From: Thereva unica
Lineage: Eukaryota; Arthropoda; Insecta; Diptera; Therevidae
DNA length: 64,000 nucleotides
Direction of reading: 5' to 3'
NCBI GenBank assembly: GCA_949987705.1
Contig: CATLJY010000184.1
Coordinates: forward strand, 39,785-103,784
Shown here: piece by piece, positions 20,585-34,281 of the stretch
How the letters are laid out: the number at the start of each line of letters is the position of its first letter
Numbering within the stretch: the stretch's first letter is position 1
Position numbers and translations under genes: made by a program
Notes under the pieces: model-generated
The model's database searches: none
What the model saw: the letters and a program-made list of their open reading frames with translations, nothing else
What the model was told of the DNA's origin: nothing

Positions 20585-21232
20585 TTATATATATATATTT
20601 TCTTCTATTGAATTTACTTTGTCGTTGAATTAAATTAACTAATTGAATTAAATTAACTAATTGGATTAAATTAACTAACTGAATTAATTAACTAATCCTA
20701 ACAATAATTACATCAGATAACCATTTTTACTTAGATCATATGACCATTTTTAATTTCCAGAATGAATATTGAAATTTATAAATTCACGAATTTATTGAAG
20801 TAATTTAAATAAAATTGAATTGTTCTAAATGAATTTATACTCTTTTATTCAGGTGTTCGGCAATTAGAAGCCAATTGCTTCCGGGAAATTCTTCTATTTT
20901 TTTGAAGTTTTTAATACAAAAACACGTTTCATTCTCAACTCTAATATGGACAACTAGAGAAATTATGCCCTGCAAATAATCGAAAGAATTACGCCAAATA
21001 ATTTACTAATAGAAAAGGGGTTGTCTTCCATCACAGGCGTACGCTTTTTTGATAATCCGTCAAATAGGAGAGTTTGGTTGGATAATTTTGATGCATCAAC
21101 TTTATAGTCCAGAAATAAGACCAAACTTAAATGAAAAGTAACGCAGAAGTAAAGTAGACTTAACTTCCACTGAAGTAGATATAACATCCACTTACTACCA
21201 TCCATATTGGTCACTCTCATAATAAGCCGGCG
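20585..21232. other. AT-rich stretch, nothing recognised
   Basis: Contains five short AATTGAATTAAATTAACTA-like direct repeats at about 20630-20690. No gene or element edge seen. Confidence 0.5.
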
Positions 21233-22070
21233 TTTGGCCTTTTTGCGCCCAGTGCATATACATATTGCGCCCATATACATATTGCGCCCCCTTCATTTTT
21301 GTTCATTTTTTGATGGCAGTAAAGGAAAATGAAAGAAGACACAAACACTCATTTTAAATGAAGGCACGGAATTATTCTTTCACTTTTTTGAAATTGCGCC
21401 CTGTCCAATTGCGCCCAGTACAAATACACCAGTTGCACCTATGAAAGCGCGCCCTTGCATTTGTCCAATCAGGATTTGCTTCGCGATCTTGCTTTTGGGC
21501 TGAGTTTACTTACGCTTTAAATTCACAAAACCCTCCCGCTAATGCTGATTAATGCTCTCCGATGATTTTCATTGTAAGCTGCAATTCCTTAACTATTTCC
21601 AGCACTAATAATGCTACAAACTGGAATCTCCATAACGAAGTCGTTCTCCAATCCTTTATATTTCGAAGGATAATAGATGGTCACTGCACTGCATATATTG
21701 GTTTCTACGGTAGAGTCTTGCATAACAAAGCAGTCCACTTAATAGCCTTACTGGACATAGAAGCCGCTTTCAAAAACTTCAGAACAGAGGCGATCTAGGT
21801 GTTTCTCGCCGAAGTAGTGATCTATAATAGTACGACTTATTTGAATTACAAATCATGACCTATGGCACCGTGCCAGCCAAGAAAGGAAAGACGACAAAAT
21901 CAGGCGAACTAAATGAAATTGCATTGGCCACACCTTGCAGAAGGCAATGGTAAAACGCACAGAAGGTGCATTTCGTGTAATATATGACAATTGGATCACT
22001 TTTTCAATTTTTTTTAAATCTTAATTTCTGAAATTGCGCCCGGTGCAAGTGCACCATTTTCACTTATGAA
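21233..22070. other. Unclassified region with scattered ATTGCGCCC motifs
   Basis: ATTGCGCCC occurs at least six times between 21260 and 22045, and a TGCACC...TATGAAAGCGC phrase occurs at both ends (about 21435 and 22040), suggesting a decayed interspersed repeat flanking the LINE scrap at 21660-21798. Confidence 0.4.
21660..21798 (+). pseudogene. Possible LINE reverse transcriptase scrap
   Basis: The end of a short frame reads LLDIEAAFKNFRTEAI, close to the motif A block (LDIEGAFDN-type) of jockey/I-clade reverse transcriptases. About 45 codons, with no other motif nearby. It may be a chance match. Confidence 0.35.
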
Positions 22071-22637
22071 AGCGCTGTCCTTGCTCTCATACATTTATAT
22101 GGAATGGTACCTAACTTCACATGACTTCACTTCCCTTCCCATTTAGGTTTGGCCTATAGACACCATCAGCCAGGACATCGTGCTGGATGTGGCAATGGTT
22201 AGGGCCTGATGTTACCAGCAGCATCTCCAGCTCGATTCAGTTTGGCCGCCGCCCCCAACATTTACGCCGCCCGGGGCAATGGCCCCCTCGGCACCCCCAC
22301 GCTACGCCACTGCCTATAAAGCACTTCATCAGCATATTTGAAGGATATATAAAAGATCCCGCGCCGACCAGAGGATTGATCAAGTTTTGAAGTTGGCGTT
22401 AAAGGCAACGGACTGAAGAGAGAGGTGTTTTAGATACAAAACGGCTTGCTAGAGGAGTGTGATGCTGATGCTTAGCAAATGTATATAAATTTCTGTGAGC
22501 GTTCAATCATCCAATTCATCCATACTCTTTCCTCTACTTCTTGGGGTTGTGCATCTAATTCGGTTGTATTCTATTTGCTTATATATTTTTTAAAATATTT
22601 TTATTAATTATTTAAAAAACAATGTTTGTAGTGGGAG
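22071..22637. other. No recognised feature
   Basis: Unique-looking AT-rich sequence with a short GC-rich patch near 22240-22310. No convincing frame. Confidence 0.4.
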
Positions 22638-22837
22638 TGCATTCTTTGATTTCATTACCTTGTCTGCTTTTAATAAGGGATTGTAACTGTGAATGTCGGA
22701 ATCATTCACGAATCTAAGAGTATGATGTTTTTGGTCGTGCACACTCTGATTTCATTACCTTGTCTGCTTTTAATATGGGAAGGCAACTGTTTATGTTCGA
22801 ATCATTAACGAATCTGAGAGCCTGGTGCTGTTTGTCA
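22638..22837. repeat. Diverged 100-bp tandem duplication
   Basis: TTTCATTACCTTGTCTGCTT occurs at 22650 and again exactly 100 bp later; the surrounding text (AATCATTCACGAATCT / AATCATTAACGAATCT) also matches. Confidence 0.75.
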
Positions 22838-23137
22838 TATTTTTTGGTGTGTAGGCTTTCTATCATTGACTGAGTTTTGTCATCAAGGTACTTGTTCGCG
22901 AGGTCTGGACGTGCGTTTATACTTTTTGAAAGTGTATTTTTAAATTTAAAAATTGAATATTTATTCGTTTTTATTTAAATATTCACCAAAATCAAAAAAT
23001 GAACTGACAGATTTGTGATAATTAAAGTAGGACCTAAAAGTACGTGATTTAACTTCATTCAAATATTTACAACTATTATTTTATCTTTATTCAGCTTCAT
23101 TTTGAATTTATTATTGAAAAAATCAATCACTGGTTGT

Positions 23138-25686
23138 CAGGGCCGCATTTAGAAATCGGAGGCCTTGGGGCCAAAATTTGGTGGAGGCCCCTAAATTTTT
23201 TTCATTAGTGGAGTATACTCAAGTAAAATAATATGATTACGTACAGCATATGAAAACATTTATTCTTGTATTATATTTGCACACTTACAATCATTTATTA
23301 ATTCTAATTAAATAAAAAATTTCGCGATTTCTTATTAGCAAAAGTGTTGGCAATATCATCAAAATTCATATCGCGGAGAATGTCGCTTTCCAAACTGAGA
23401 AGATTCGACAAGCGTTCTTGAGTCATCGACGTTCGCAATCTGTTCTTTATAATCTTTAGTCTTTGAAAATGATCTTTCCCCACTGCAATTAGTTACCATC
23501 ATCGATAAATAAATACGAAGTGCCACTTCTGCATTACAAAAAATAGATTTCACATTATTTTGCAAAATTATCCGGTAGAGAAAAATTTCATTCGATTCAC
23601 CCTTTTTCTTTTCGTATTGTTTTGCAAAAGTGGCGAGATGAATCAATTCATTAGCTAAATTCAGGTCTAAATCGTCAGGGTAATGATGTACAAGATATTT
23701 GGCCTTTAGTTCCAACTGAGAAGTTTCCATTGTGGTCATCTCAGCAAAGAAACCGAATCGTTCATCAACGACTTCGTACGCTGACAACGATAGTTGGTCA
23801 ATGACAGAAAGGAAAGATTTAGTTCGAAATATGTCTCTCGGTGACTGTTGCACATCATCCGCTGTTCCATAATCTAGGGGTCTCAATCGAACACTCACAG
23901 ATCGAACCCGCACACTTTCATACTCTTGTTCATCGGACAATTCTTTGCCTGCAGTTTCATATGATTCAAATGCAGTTCTTTTAGATTCTAAGAAAGATTT
24001 TAAAGACTTTAGAGAATTCACGGGTGTACAAAGGGTCATCGTAGAACTCTGTATATACTTACTCGTAGAATTGAATCTTTCCAGTATGTCATTCCAAAGT
24101 TTGGTATAAATTGCTGTTTCTAATGGAGACATGTTCTGGAAAAGACCGCGAGCTTGGCTTTTGACAACATCTTTTTGTTCAACGTCATCGCGAATTTCAA
24201 TTAACATATTTTGAATGAATTTGTATCCGTTGTTAAGAGCCTTGACAGCATCTTCGCGACATGACCAGCGCGTATCACTCAAATTTTTGAGTGTATAGAA
24301 CCTTCTTTTGGTATATTCAGCTGCCAATTTTTTCATCAATATTTCACACCGCGCTGTCGAAGCAGTGAAAAAAACGAAAAGTTCTACAAAACTGAAAAAA
24401 AGAACTGCAGCAGATCAAGCATTGGCAACTGATTTTCCTACTAAATTTAATGAGTGAGCGGAGCAAGGAACAAATATCGCTAAAGGGCTTTTTTTTTTCA
24501 AAATCACAGCTTGCATAACGTTATATTTGCCACTCATATTTGACGCATTGTCATAAGATTGACCGCGACAATCTTTTATATCAATCGTTTGTTTCTGGAA
24601 AAAATCAGCCCTACGCCTTTATGACCACAATTAGGTATAAAAGTCAAAAAACGTTCTACTGGACTGATATCTTCCATGTACCTCAAAATGACAGTCAATT
24701 GATCGATGTGACCTTCGTCGGGTGTAGAATCGACCGAAACAAAAAAATATTTCGCTTTTTTTATGCAACTTGTTACCTCAGCTAATAATTTTTCAGCCAT
24801 GAGATCGATGAGTTCTTCAAAAACTGTCGAGAACAAATAATTGACGTGACCACTACCCTTATTTCCGTGATTTTCCATGTGAGCAGTAGGAAAAGGATCG
24901 AATTGAGAAATCAGTTCGAGAATACCAAGAAAGTTTCCATTACTCTATAATTAATAACATTTGATTTGATTTTGAAATGCCAAAAATTGCTGCCGCCTAA
25001 AGCAGTAAAATTAGGAATAGAGATGAAAAAGCAACAGCAGCAATTGTTGCTGCTTTTCTTGTCATGTGACCACCATTTGAAAGTGCGTTACGCTTCTAAC
25101 TAGGACCTTATAGGGTTATCACATTCAAACCTTATTAGGACCGAGTTCAGAACTCGGTTGTCCTAGTAAGAACTTTATGAAAAAACCTAAATTTCTAGTC
25201 GGGGCATGGCTCTAATCAATTTTAACGAGCGGGTTTTCAAACAGTCTTGCCTTCATGTGGTAGCAACTATTTTTCGGTGCCGTTTATAGTGCCCCCAAGC
25301 CGTGATGCCCCAAAGCAATTGCTGCTTAATTTGCTTATGGGTTAATCCGGAACAGAACACACGTACTTTAACTGAGTTATAGAAGACACTCCACTCATTG
25401 ACATCGCGTGGGAAATTTGAATGCTGCTTATAAAAATGGAAATTTTACACACAATGTGAGTTTCGGAACGCATAGCTCAACTAACTTACTTTGGAATATG
25501 ACTTATGATTTATGAATGACCCTTGCTAACAACTACACTAGAAAACCTTTCTTAGTTTCTATAGACTTTGGGATCAATTAAAAACATACCAATATTTTTT
25601 CTATTTTATCCGAATTGGTGGGGGCCCTCAATTGGTGGGGGCCCTGAGGCCATGGCCCCGCTGGCCCTGTCCTAAATGCGGCCCTG
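23138..25686 (-). mobile_element. hAT element (ZMYM1-like), 2549 bp
   Basis: Ends are inverted CAGGGCCGCATTTAG and CTAAATGCGGCCCTG. The 8 bases CTGGTTGT are repeated at 23130-23137 and 25687-25694; an 8-bp duplication is the hAT hallmark. The outer 60 bp at both sides are rich in GGCCCC/GGTGGGGGCC. It carries a broken transposase on the minus strand. The 0.8 kb next to the right end is noncoding, so the transposase start has been deleted or decayed. Confidence 0.92.
23359..24878 (-). pseudogene. hAT transposase, DUF4371/ZMYM1 type, frameshifted
   Basis: The transposase would cut the element out and insert it elsewhere. Reading from 24878: a DUF4371-like part with FFVSVDSTPDEGHIDQLTVI (24576-24878), then frameshifted text around 24340-24575 that still resembles DNASNMSGKYN and CSAHSLNLVG, then a 326-codon frame (23359-24339) with SDTRWSCREDAVKAL and the dimerisation end RIYLSMMVTNCSGERSFSK. 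The N-terminal zinc finger and the first catalytic region are missing. At least three frame breaks, so inactive. Confidence 0.85.
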
Positions 25687-26245
25687 CTGGTTGTGAAAAG
25701 CTTGGGGAAATTTTCATTAAAATCACCACTTGATATCATTGGCATTTCACTGCAATTTTTGTTTATTAACGTGTTGTATATGGCGATTGTATTTCATGTA
25801 TGAAATCTATTATTTCAATAATTTCTTAATTTGGTGATACATGTTTAGCGTCGAGTGCAAATTTTCTCCCACAGAACTAAAACCCCAAAATCGATTTGGC
25901 AACAAAACCACCTTTCCGCAATCGAAATTCCTAAAAGCAAATCTTCACCACAGAACCACTTTTAGCCCTTATTAAAACCGCAAAAATTGTTTGGCAACAA
26001 AACCAGGAACCAGCTTTTGCCCTAACTAAATTCTTAAAAGTGGGCTCGAGAACAAAACCACCTTTGCCCAATTTTAAACTCCCAAAGGCAATTTTTTCCT
26101 ACAGAGCCTTGACTAAACCCCCAAAAAAGATTCGGCTAAATTCTTTTTCGCCCTGTAAATAGCTGAAATCTCGAGCAATACATCGAAAGACTAAGTTAAT
26201 TCTATGTAAGACATTAAATCGCCCTATTATATGCTATGGGAGTAA

Positions 26246-27056
26246 AGGGGCCCATACACCAGCGAACAATTTGCGCAAATTTGGGTTTGCCAAAAAATAA
26301 GAGATTGTCCATTCACTACGCAAAGAGTTGCACAAACTTCATTTACGTTTATGTTTTCGTGGAGAAAACATGTCTGAGGCTACGTGTTTGGCAATTAGAA
26401 TTACAAGTTTTGCAGAAAGTAAGGCAATGCATTTCGATGAATACCCTCCAGAATCCTTCATCCATTTTCCTTCACTGCCATTTTCTCATTTAGGCCGTGT
26501 TCATAAATGCAAGGTTTGTTTGTTTGCATGCAGGCAACCTTGCAATCGCTTTCTTGTCAGATTAGTCATTTGCGTTGCGAATTATTCATGGTTGCTTAAA
26601 TGAACGCATGTCACCATATTTAAAAAGCTACTGTCTGCCCACTTTAATTTATTTGACAGTTCGTTCTTCTTCTTCGCGAATCCAAACTAGCAAATACTTT
26701 GAAATACATGCATGGGTTGCGATCATTTGCAAATATATTTCAGAACGCTTTGCTTTTTTTCAGTTGTAATACTGAACGATATGCTACATGCAAGATTTGA
26801 GAAACTTGTATTTATGAACACAGCCTTAGTTTTAGCGCAATTCTTGAGCAAATAAAATTTCAATGTCTGTAAAATGCACCAACATCTCCATACACGAGAA
26901 ATCAATTTGCGCAACGCTGCCCGTTGCACAAAAATTTTCAAACACGTTTGATTATCAGCAAACAGTTGCGCAACTTATCAAACCGCTCCATACACGGGCA
27001 AAATATTTGCACAAAGGGCTACGTTGCGCAAATTGTTCGACAGTGTATGGGCCCCT
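26246..27056. mobile_element. PIF/Harbinger-like MITE, 811 bp
   Basis: Ends AGGGGCCCATACAC and GTGTATGGGCCCCT are inverted, and homology continues inward (CGAACAATTTGCGCAA on both sides). TAA flanks both ends (26243-26245 and 27057-27059), a 3-bp duplication typical of PIF/Harbinger. There is no transposase. Internal TTGCGCAA-type motifs are repeated near both ends. Confidence 0.7.
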
Positions 27057-27225
27057 TAACACATGTACGTTCACACAAAGGATAGAGGTCATGCTAAATT
27101 TCTTTGAAAGAAAGAAGTATAATAGGCCCAATTTGTCAGGAAGAAACATTCAGAATCAGATATAACAGCGAGTTATATCATATCTATACGACTTAGACTT
27201 AATGACATTCATAAAAATCAATACA

Positions 27226-27330
27226 CTTTGCTGGGCTGGACACGTCGAACGCATGCTAAAAGACCGAACAGCAAAGAAGATCTTCACTGGCATGACCCGT
27301 AGGCAGACCGAAGAAAAGATGGAAAGGTTG
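27226..27330 (+). pseudogene. LINE scrap, C-terminal of ORF2
   Basis: The frame reads CWAGHVERMLKDRTAKKIF, the well-known WAGHVERM block near the C-terminus of several LINE reverse transcriptases. The rest is lost. Confidence 0.55.
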
Positions 27331-28084
27331 CGGTTGTAGCAGCTGCGGTTGTGACACTACTCCACACATCGAAATAAAGAACTTCGGCCAGAAATAGAGA
27401 ACACCGGAGGAAAAGATTAGAGGAGACTAAGGCTGTTAGGTAGAGTTGTTCTGTAGCGCCATGAGAAAAAGAAAATATACCCAAAGTCAAATTGGTCCTA
27501 CATAACCAGTTTTTGCTCTAACTGAAACCCGAAAGTGGATTTAGCAACAAAACAACCTGTTGCCCAAACCAAAACCCCCAAACGTAAATTTTTTCTGCAA
27601 AAGCCAGGTGCCTTACTAAAAACGCAAAAGTGGTTTCGCAACAAAACAACCTTTTGCTCATACTAAAATCTCCTAAGGATAATTTTCCCCACTGAACAAT
27701 CTTTTCCCCTAACAAAACCCCAAAAGTTTGTTGGGCAACAAAACAAACTGTTGTCCTAACTAAAACCCCCAAAACCAAATTTTTCCTTCAGAGCCAGGGC
27801 CTTTACTTAAACCCCAAAGTCATTAGGCAACAAAACCACCTTTCGCTCATACTAAAATTTTCCCCACAAAACTATCTTTTGCCATAACAAAACCCTCCGC
27901 AAGCAATAGTCGTTTTTTTGTTCGGCTATTCATTGTAAATTGTGACAAAATTTTCAAAAAATGTTTTTATGAATTTACCCAGAGAATTTTCGTTGTGAAT
28001 GTCGACCTAATCCCCCCCACCCGTACTAAAAGCGCAAAGAGAACGAAGAACTTTTCTAAAGTAAGAAGTAGGCGTCATCGCGTT

Positions 28085-28144
28085 GCAGCAGCGGCAGCAA
28101 GTTTGGTTTTACTAGCAACAGGAACAGTTTGCTGCCGCTGCTGC
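28085..28144. repeat. GC-rich hairpin of CAG/CTG-like arms
   Basis: GCAGCAGCGGCAGCAA (28085-28100) pairs exactly with TTGCTGCCGCTGCTGC (28129-28144), loop 28 bases. It is conspicuous in AT-rich surroundings. Confidence 0.75.
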
Positions 28145-28454
28145 TGCCGTTTCTGAATGATATTTTGTCTTCCCGTAATACAACATTCCGTAGCGAGATA
28201 ATGGTTTTGGCAATTTTTGAAATCCAATCGTGAGATCTCGAAAACGGTAAGGAATTGAGACCCGCTGCTAGTCGCAATCAAAAGAGCGGCCCCAAATTAG
28301 CTTAGTCCTAATTTGGAATCTCGTTTAGTTGCCCCAGTAATTAATAATAGGCAAATTAAATTTGAAAATTTTCATTTCAATGTATAGTAAGGGAGTCGCT
28401 GAGCTATGGTCGTGCTCAGCGACTACTGTCGCTGTACAATATACTATATATGGG

Positions 28455-31124
<2,670 letters not shown>

Positions 31125-31366
31125 TATATTTTTTCCTGGGGGTAAAAAAGCATTCGCTACCGGCATGACTCAAGTGCCCCTTACTGGCCGATCCCGCATG
31201 ACGGTTATGTTTCACGTAAATCCACACATACACACATATGGACACATAAGTGCACATACGCATATATGGGTCTATGAACATGAGAACTAAAAAAGCCCCT
31301 CCGACGTGATCCCTCCCCGCGGGACTGGCTAATAAGTATTACATCGCGGGGGTCGTTCAGCTTCAT

Positions 31367-33817
31367 TCAGCTGCTTCTGCTCGCGGCATTTCTGTGCCTT
31401 TCTCTATTTCTTACGGCTTCTTCTTGCCTTAGCTTTCTGTGAATGGTCTTGAGGGTTGCTTCCACGTCCCTCCACATTTCCTCAGACCTCATCATATGGT
31501 CTAGGATGTTTTCGGGCGTTAGTGGCTCCTCGACCCTTTCTTCTAGTTTCGCCCTTTCCTCGGCGAATCTCGAGCAGGTAAAGAAGACGTGTTCTGCGTC
31601 TTCCTCCGTCGCTGGGCATACTGGACACAACGGTGAATCATCGTGCCCGAAGCGGTGGAGGTATTTCCTATACCCCCCGTGTCCGCTCAGGAACTGCGTG
31701 AGGTCGTAACTTACTTCCCCATGCTCCCTCGTAGCCCATATTTCCACGTTAGGGATAAGTCTGTGGGTCCAGCGACCCTTAACAGACTCGTCCCACTTCG
31801 CCTGCCATTCCCTTAAAGACTCGCAGCGCGCTATCTGCCGCCGCACCCTTCTTGGGTGTCCCCTACCATATTCTGGGTCATAGAGACACATGCCCTCCCT
31901 CGCCAGAATATCTATGGGAATCATCCCAGCTATCACGCACGCCGCATCGTCGGACGTGGTCCTGTACGCGCAGCAAGCGCGAAGTGCACTTAGCCTATAA
32001 GCACCCCTCCATTTTCTGCTATTTGCAGTCCTGTTTAACGCTGCTGCCCACACTGGCGCTGCGTATAACAGGACTGAGCTTACCACCCTCCCCAAGAGGA
32101 GGCGGCGACTCGGTCTAGGGCCCCCAACATTGGGCAGCATTATTGCGAGTGCTGCACAAATCGCAGACGCTTTGTCTGCCGTGCCCTCCAAGTGCGCTTT
32201 GAAGTTTAGCCTCCGGTCGATCATCACTCCCAGGTACCTTAGTGCGGGCTGTGAGTGGATGATCTGTTCCCCTACTTTTATCCTTACGGATACTAGCTTT
32301 CGTCGCTTGCTGATCAGCACTACTTCCGTTTTGTGCTCTGCCAGCTTCAACCCAGCGCGTTCTAGCCACGCTTTTATTTCCCAGATCGCTTCGTTTGCAT
32401 ACAGTTCGATGTCATCTGGGTGTTTTCCTTCGACAACTACCCCGATGTCATCTGCAAACCCGATCGCCACTGCTTCCTTTGGAAGACGAAGCCCCAACAC
32501 ATCATTGTACATTGCGATCCATAGGAGAGGGCCCAGGACGGAACCTTGCGGGACACCGCATGTTGTCCCGAACACTTTAGGACCATCATCCGAATCAGAA
32601 TGAAGCGACCTACCCTGGAGATAGTCGGCCACTACACACACTAGGTTCTTTGGTGTGCCTAGCTTGATCAACGCCTCAACTATTTTGCGAGTTGCCAGGA
32701 GAATCCTGTTACAGATCACCCGCTCGAAAAGTTTGCCTATGCAACTAAGGAGGCATATCGGTCTGTAGGACGATGGGTCCCCTAAAGGCTTGTTCGGCTT
32801 CGGTAGGAGCACGAGTTTCTGCTGTTTCCATCGCTCCGGGAAGATCCCCTCTCTCAAGCACGCTGTGAAGACTTCAGCGAACCTGTCTGGCGCTATTGAA
32901 GCTGCTAGCTTCGCCGCTTTATTTGGTATGCCATCCATGCCAGGGGCTTTGTTGATGGCTAACTTTTTTGCGGCCTCCAGGATCTCATCTGCGGTTATTG
33001 CAGGTATCTCTTCTGGGTCCACCTGGAGGGGGGGTAGATCGACCGTGCGTACGTTCTGTGGAAACAGGACGTACACAATACTCTGGAGCAGCGCGGGGCA
33101 GGTGATCGGCGGACAGCTTTTGCCCTTAACCGCTGACATAACCATTTTATAGGGTGCACCCCAGGGGTCCGAGTCTGCTTCTCTGCACAACCTTTTGAAG
33201 TGCTCGGATTTGCTTCTAGCGATGGCCTTGTTCAGCATTTTTCTCGCTTCCTTATATCTCTGAAGGAGTTCATCGAAATCCGGACGGTTCCGGCCTCTCT
33301 GAGTTTTCCTTCTCGCCTTCAGACAGGTCCTTCGGCATTCATCGATCTCTGCATTCCACCAGAAGTTTGGTGAAAGCCTACGATTGCCGGCGCGCCGTGG
33401 CATGGATGCGTCACATGCCCGTTTCACCGATTCTTCTATTTCCTCTGCCCCTTCCCTGGCACCTCCTGCCGACCTCGCATCATGCAAGAATACTTCCTCG
33501 AACACCTCTGCGTCGAGTTTCTTAACGGCCCATCCTCTAGCCGTTCCGTACCTAGGATTCCTCTTTTCTATACGCTGACCAACCTCGAAGAAGATGGCTT
33601 GGTGGTCGCTGTGCGTGTACAAATCGCTCACCTGCCACTGTAGGTCTTTGGCCACTGAATCACTCACATAAGTGATGTCGATTACAGATGCTCTCCCACC
33701 CCTTTGGAAGGTGTTTTCGCCTCCAGTGTTGACTAACACTACGTTAAGTCGCGAGAATACTTCTAGAAGTATGCGCCCTCTTGCATTCGTTTGTCGACTG
33801 CCCCATTCGACAGCCAA
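31367..33817 (-). pseudogene. R1-clade LINE ORF2: endonuclease end, reverse transcriptase, CCHC end
   Basis: An 816-codon open frame. Domains in order: end of the AP-endonuclease (SVIDITYVSD and SDHQAIFFEV, about residues 44-80), a basic linker with ARRKTQRGR, reverse transcriptase (NKAPGMDGIP at about 290; PKPNKPLGDPSSYRPI at about 340; GVPQGSVLGPLL at about 425; FADDIGVVV at about 455), and a C-terminal CPVC...HVFFTC zinc motif (about 745). Between ERVICNRILLA and RKIVEALIKLG the usual YGFR and first catalytic aspartate block are missing, although the frame stays open. So it is an in-frame internal deletion that removed motif A and leaves a dead enzyme. Confidence 0.88.
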
Positions 33818-33930
33818 GCATTAAAATCACCCGCTAGTATTACCGGGTGATGGCGACTCGCGTCGGCGGCTAACCTTTCCAGCATCGGCTCGTAATCGTC
33901 TAGTGTCAGGCTTGGCGCCGCATAGCCACT
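33763..33930 (-). pseudogene. LINE endonuclease fragment
   Basis: In a second frame: SLTLDDYEPMLERLAADA, then HHPVILAGDFNAWLS. GDFNAW is a conserved block of the LINE AP-endonuclease. A frameshift near 33785 separates it from the frame at 31367-33817, and upstream it is cut by the Helitron end. Confidence 0.8.
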
Positions 33931-34142
33931 GTAGACGTATATATATCTATATCTATAAAAATCTCGTGTCACAGTGTTTGTTACCGTACTCCTCCGAAAC
34001 GGGTTGACCAATTTGCATGAAATTTTTTGTGTATATTTGGTAGGTCTGAGAATAGGTCGTAGGCTATTTTTTATACCTTTAACCAAAAAAACAGCTGCAA
34101 AATCCAAACAAAAATGGTAATTTTAGGAATTTTCACTTCATT

Positions 34143-34281
34143 TTAGTTTCAATAGCTTCATGGCCTACCTATTGTTTGACAAATGTAAAATTGTCATTAA
34201 ATTGAATCATTACATTTAATGAAAATTTCAAATTTACGCAGCTGTCAAACAATAGGTAGGCCATGACGCTATTGAAACTAA
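34143..34281. repeat. Long inverted repeat in the Helitron head (copy A)
   Basis: TTTTAGTTTCAATAGC through TTGTTTGACA pairs with TGTCAAACAA through CTATTGAAACTAAAA: about 40 bp per arm with one or two mismatches and a loop of about 60. The same structure occurs in copies B (about 36030-36170) and C (about 39854-39994). Confidence 0.8.

Larger units (their letters stand above)
25860..27900. repeat. Degenerate ~120-bp tandem repeats, interrupted
   Basis: Repeated phrases such as GGCAACAAAACCACCTTT, CTAACTAAAACCCC and AATTTTCCCCACAGAACC recur at 25860-26130 and 27500-27900. The array is split by a MITE and a LINE scrap between about 26135 and 27480. Confidence 0.6.
31290..33942 (-). mobile_element. 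R1-like LINE, 5'-truncated and internally deleted
   Basis: Minus-strand LINE containing the end of the endonuclease domain, a reverse transcriptase and a C-terminal cysteine motif. It is cut at its 5' side by the Helitron starting at 33952. The 3' UTR (31290-31366) is GC-rich (CCTCCCCGCGGGACT) and no poly(A) tail is visible, which fits R1-like LINEs. Confidence 0.8.

Noticed and set aside
21660..22400. A real gene in the ATTGCGCCC region
   Set aside because: Only one 16-residue RT-like phrase is seen, and the frames are short and broken.
31367..33817. A host gene with an endonuclease/reverse transcriptase domain
   Set aside because: Domain order and zinc motif are those of R1-type LINEs, and motif A is deleted.
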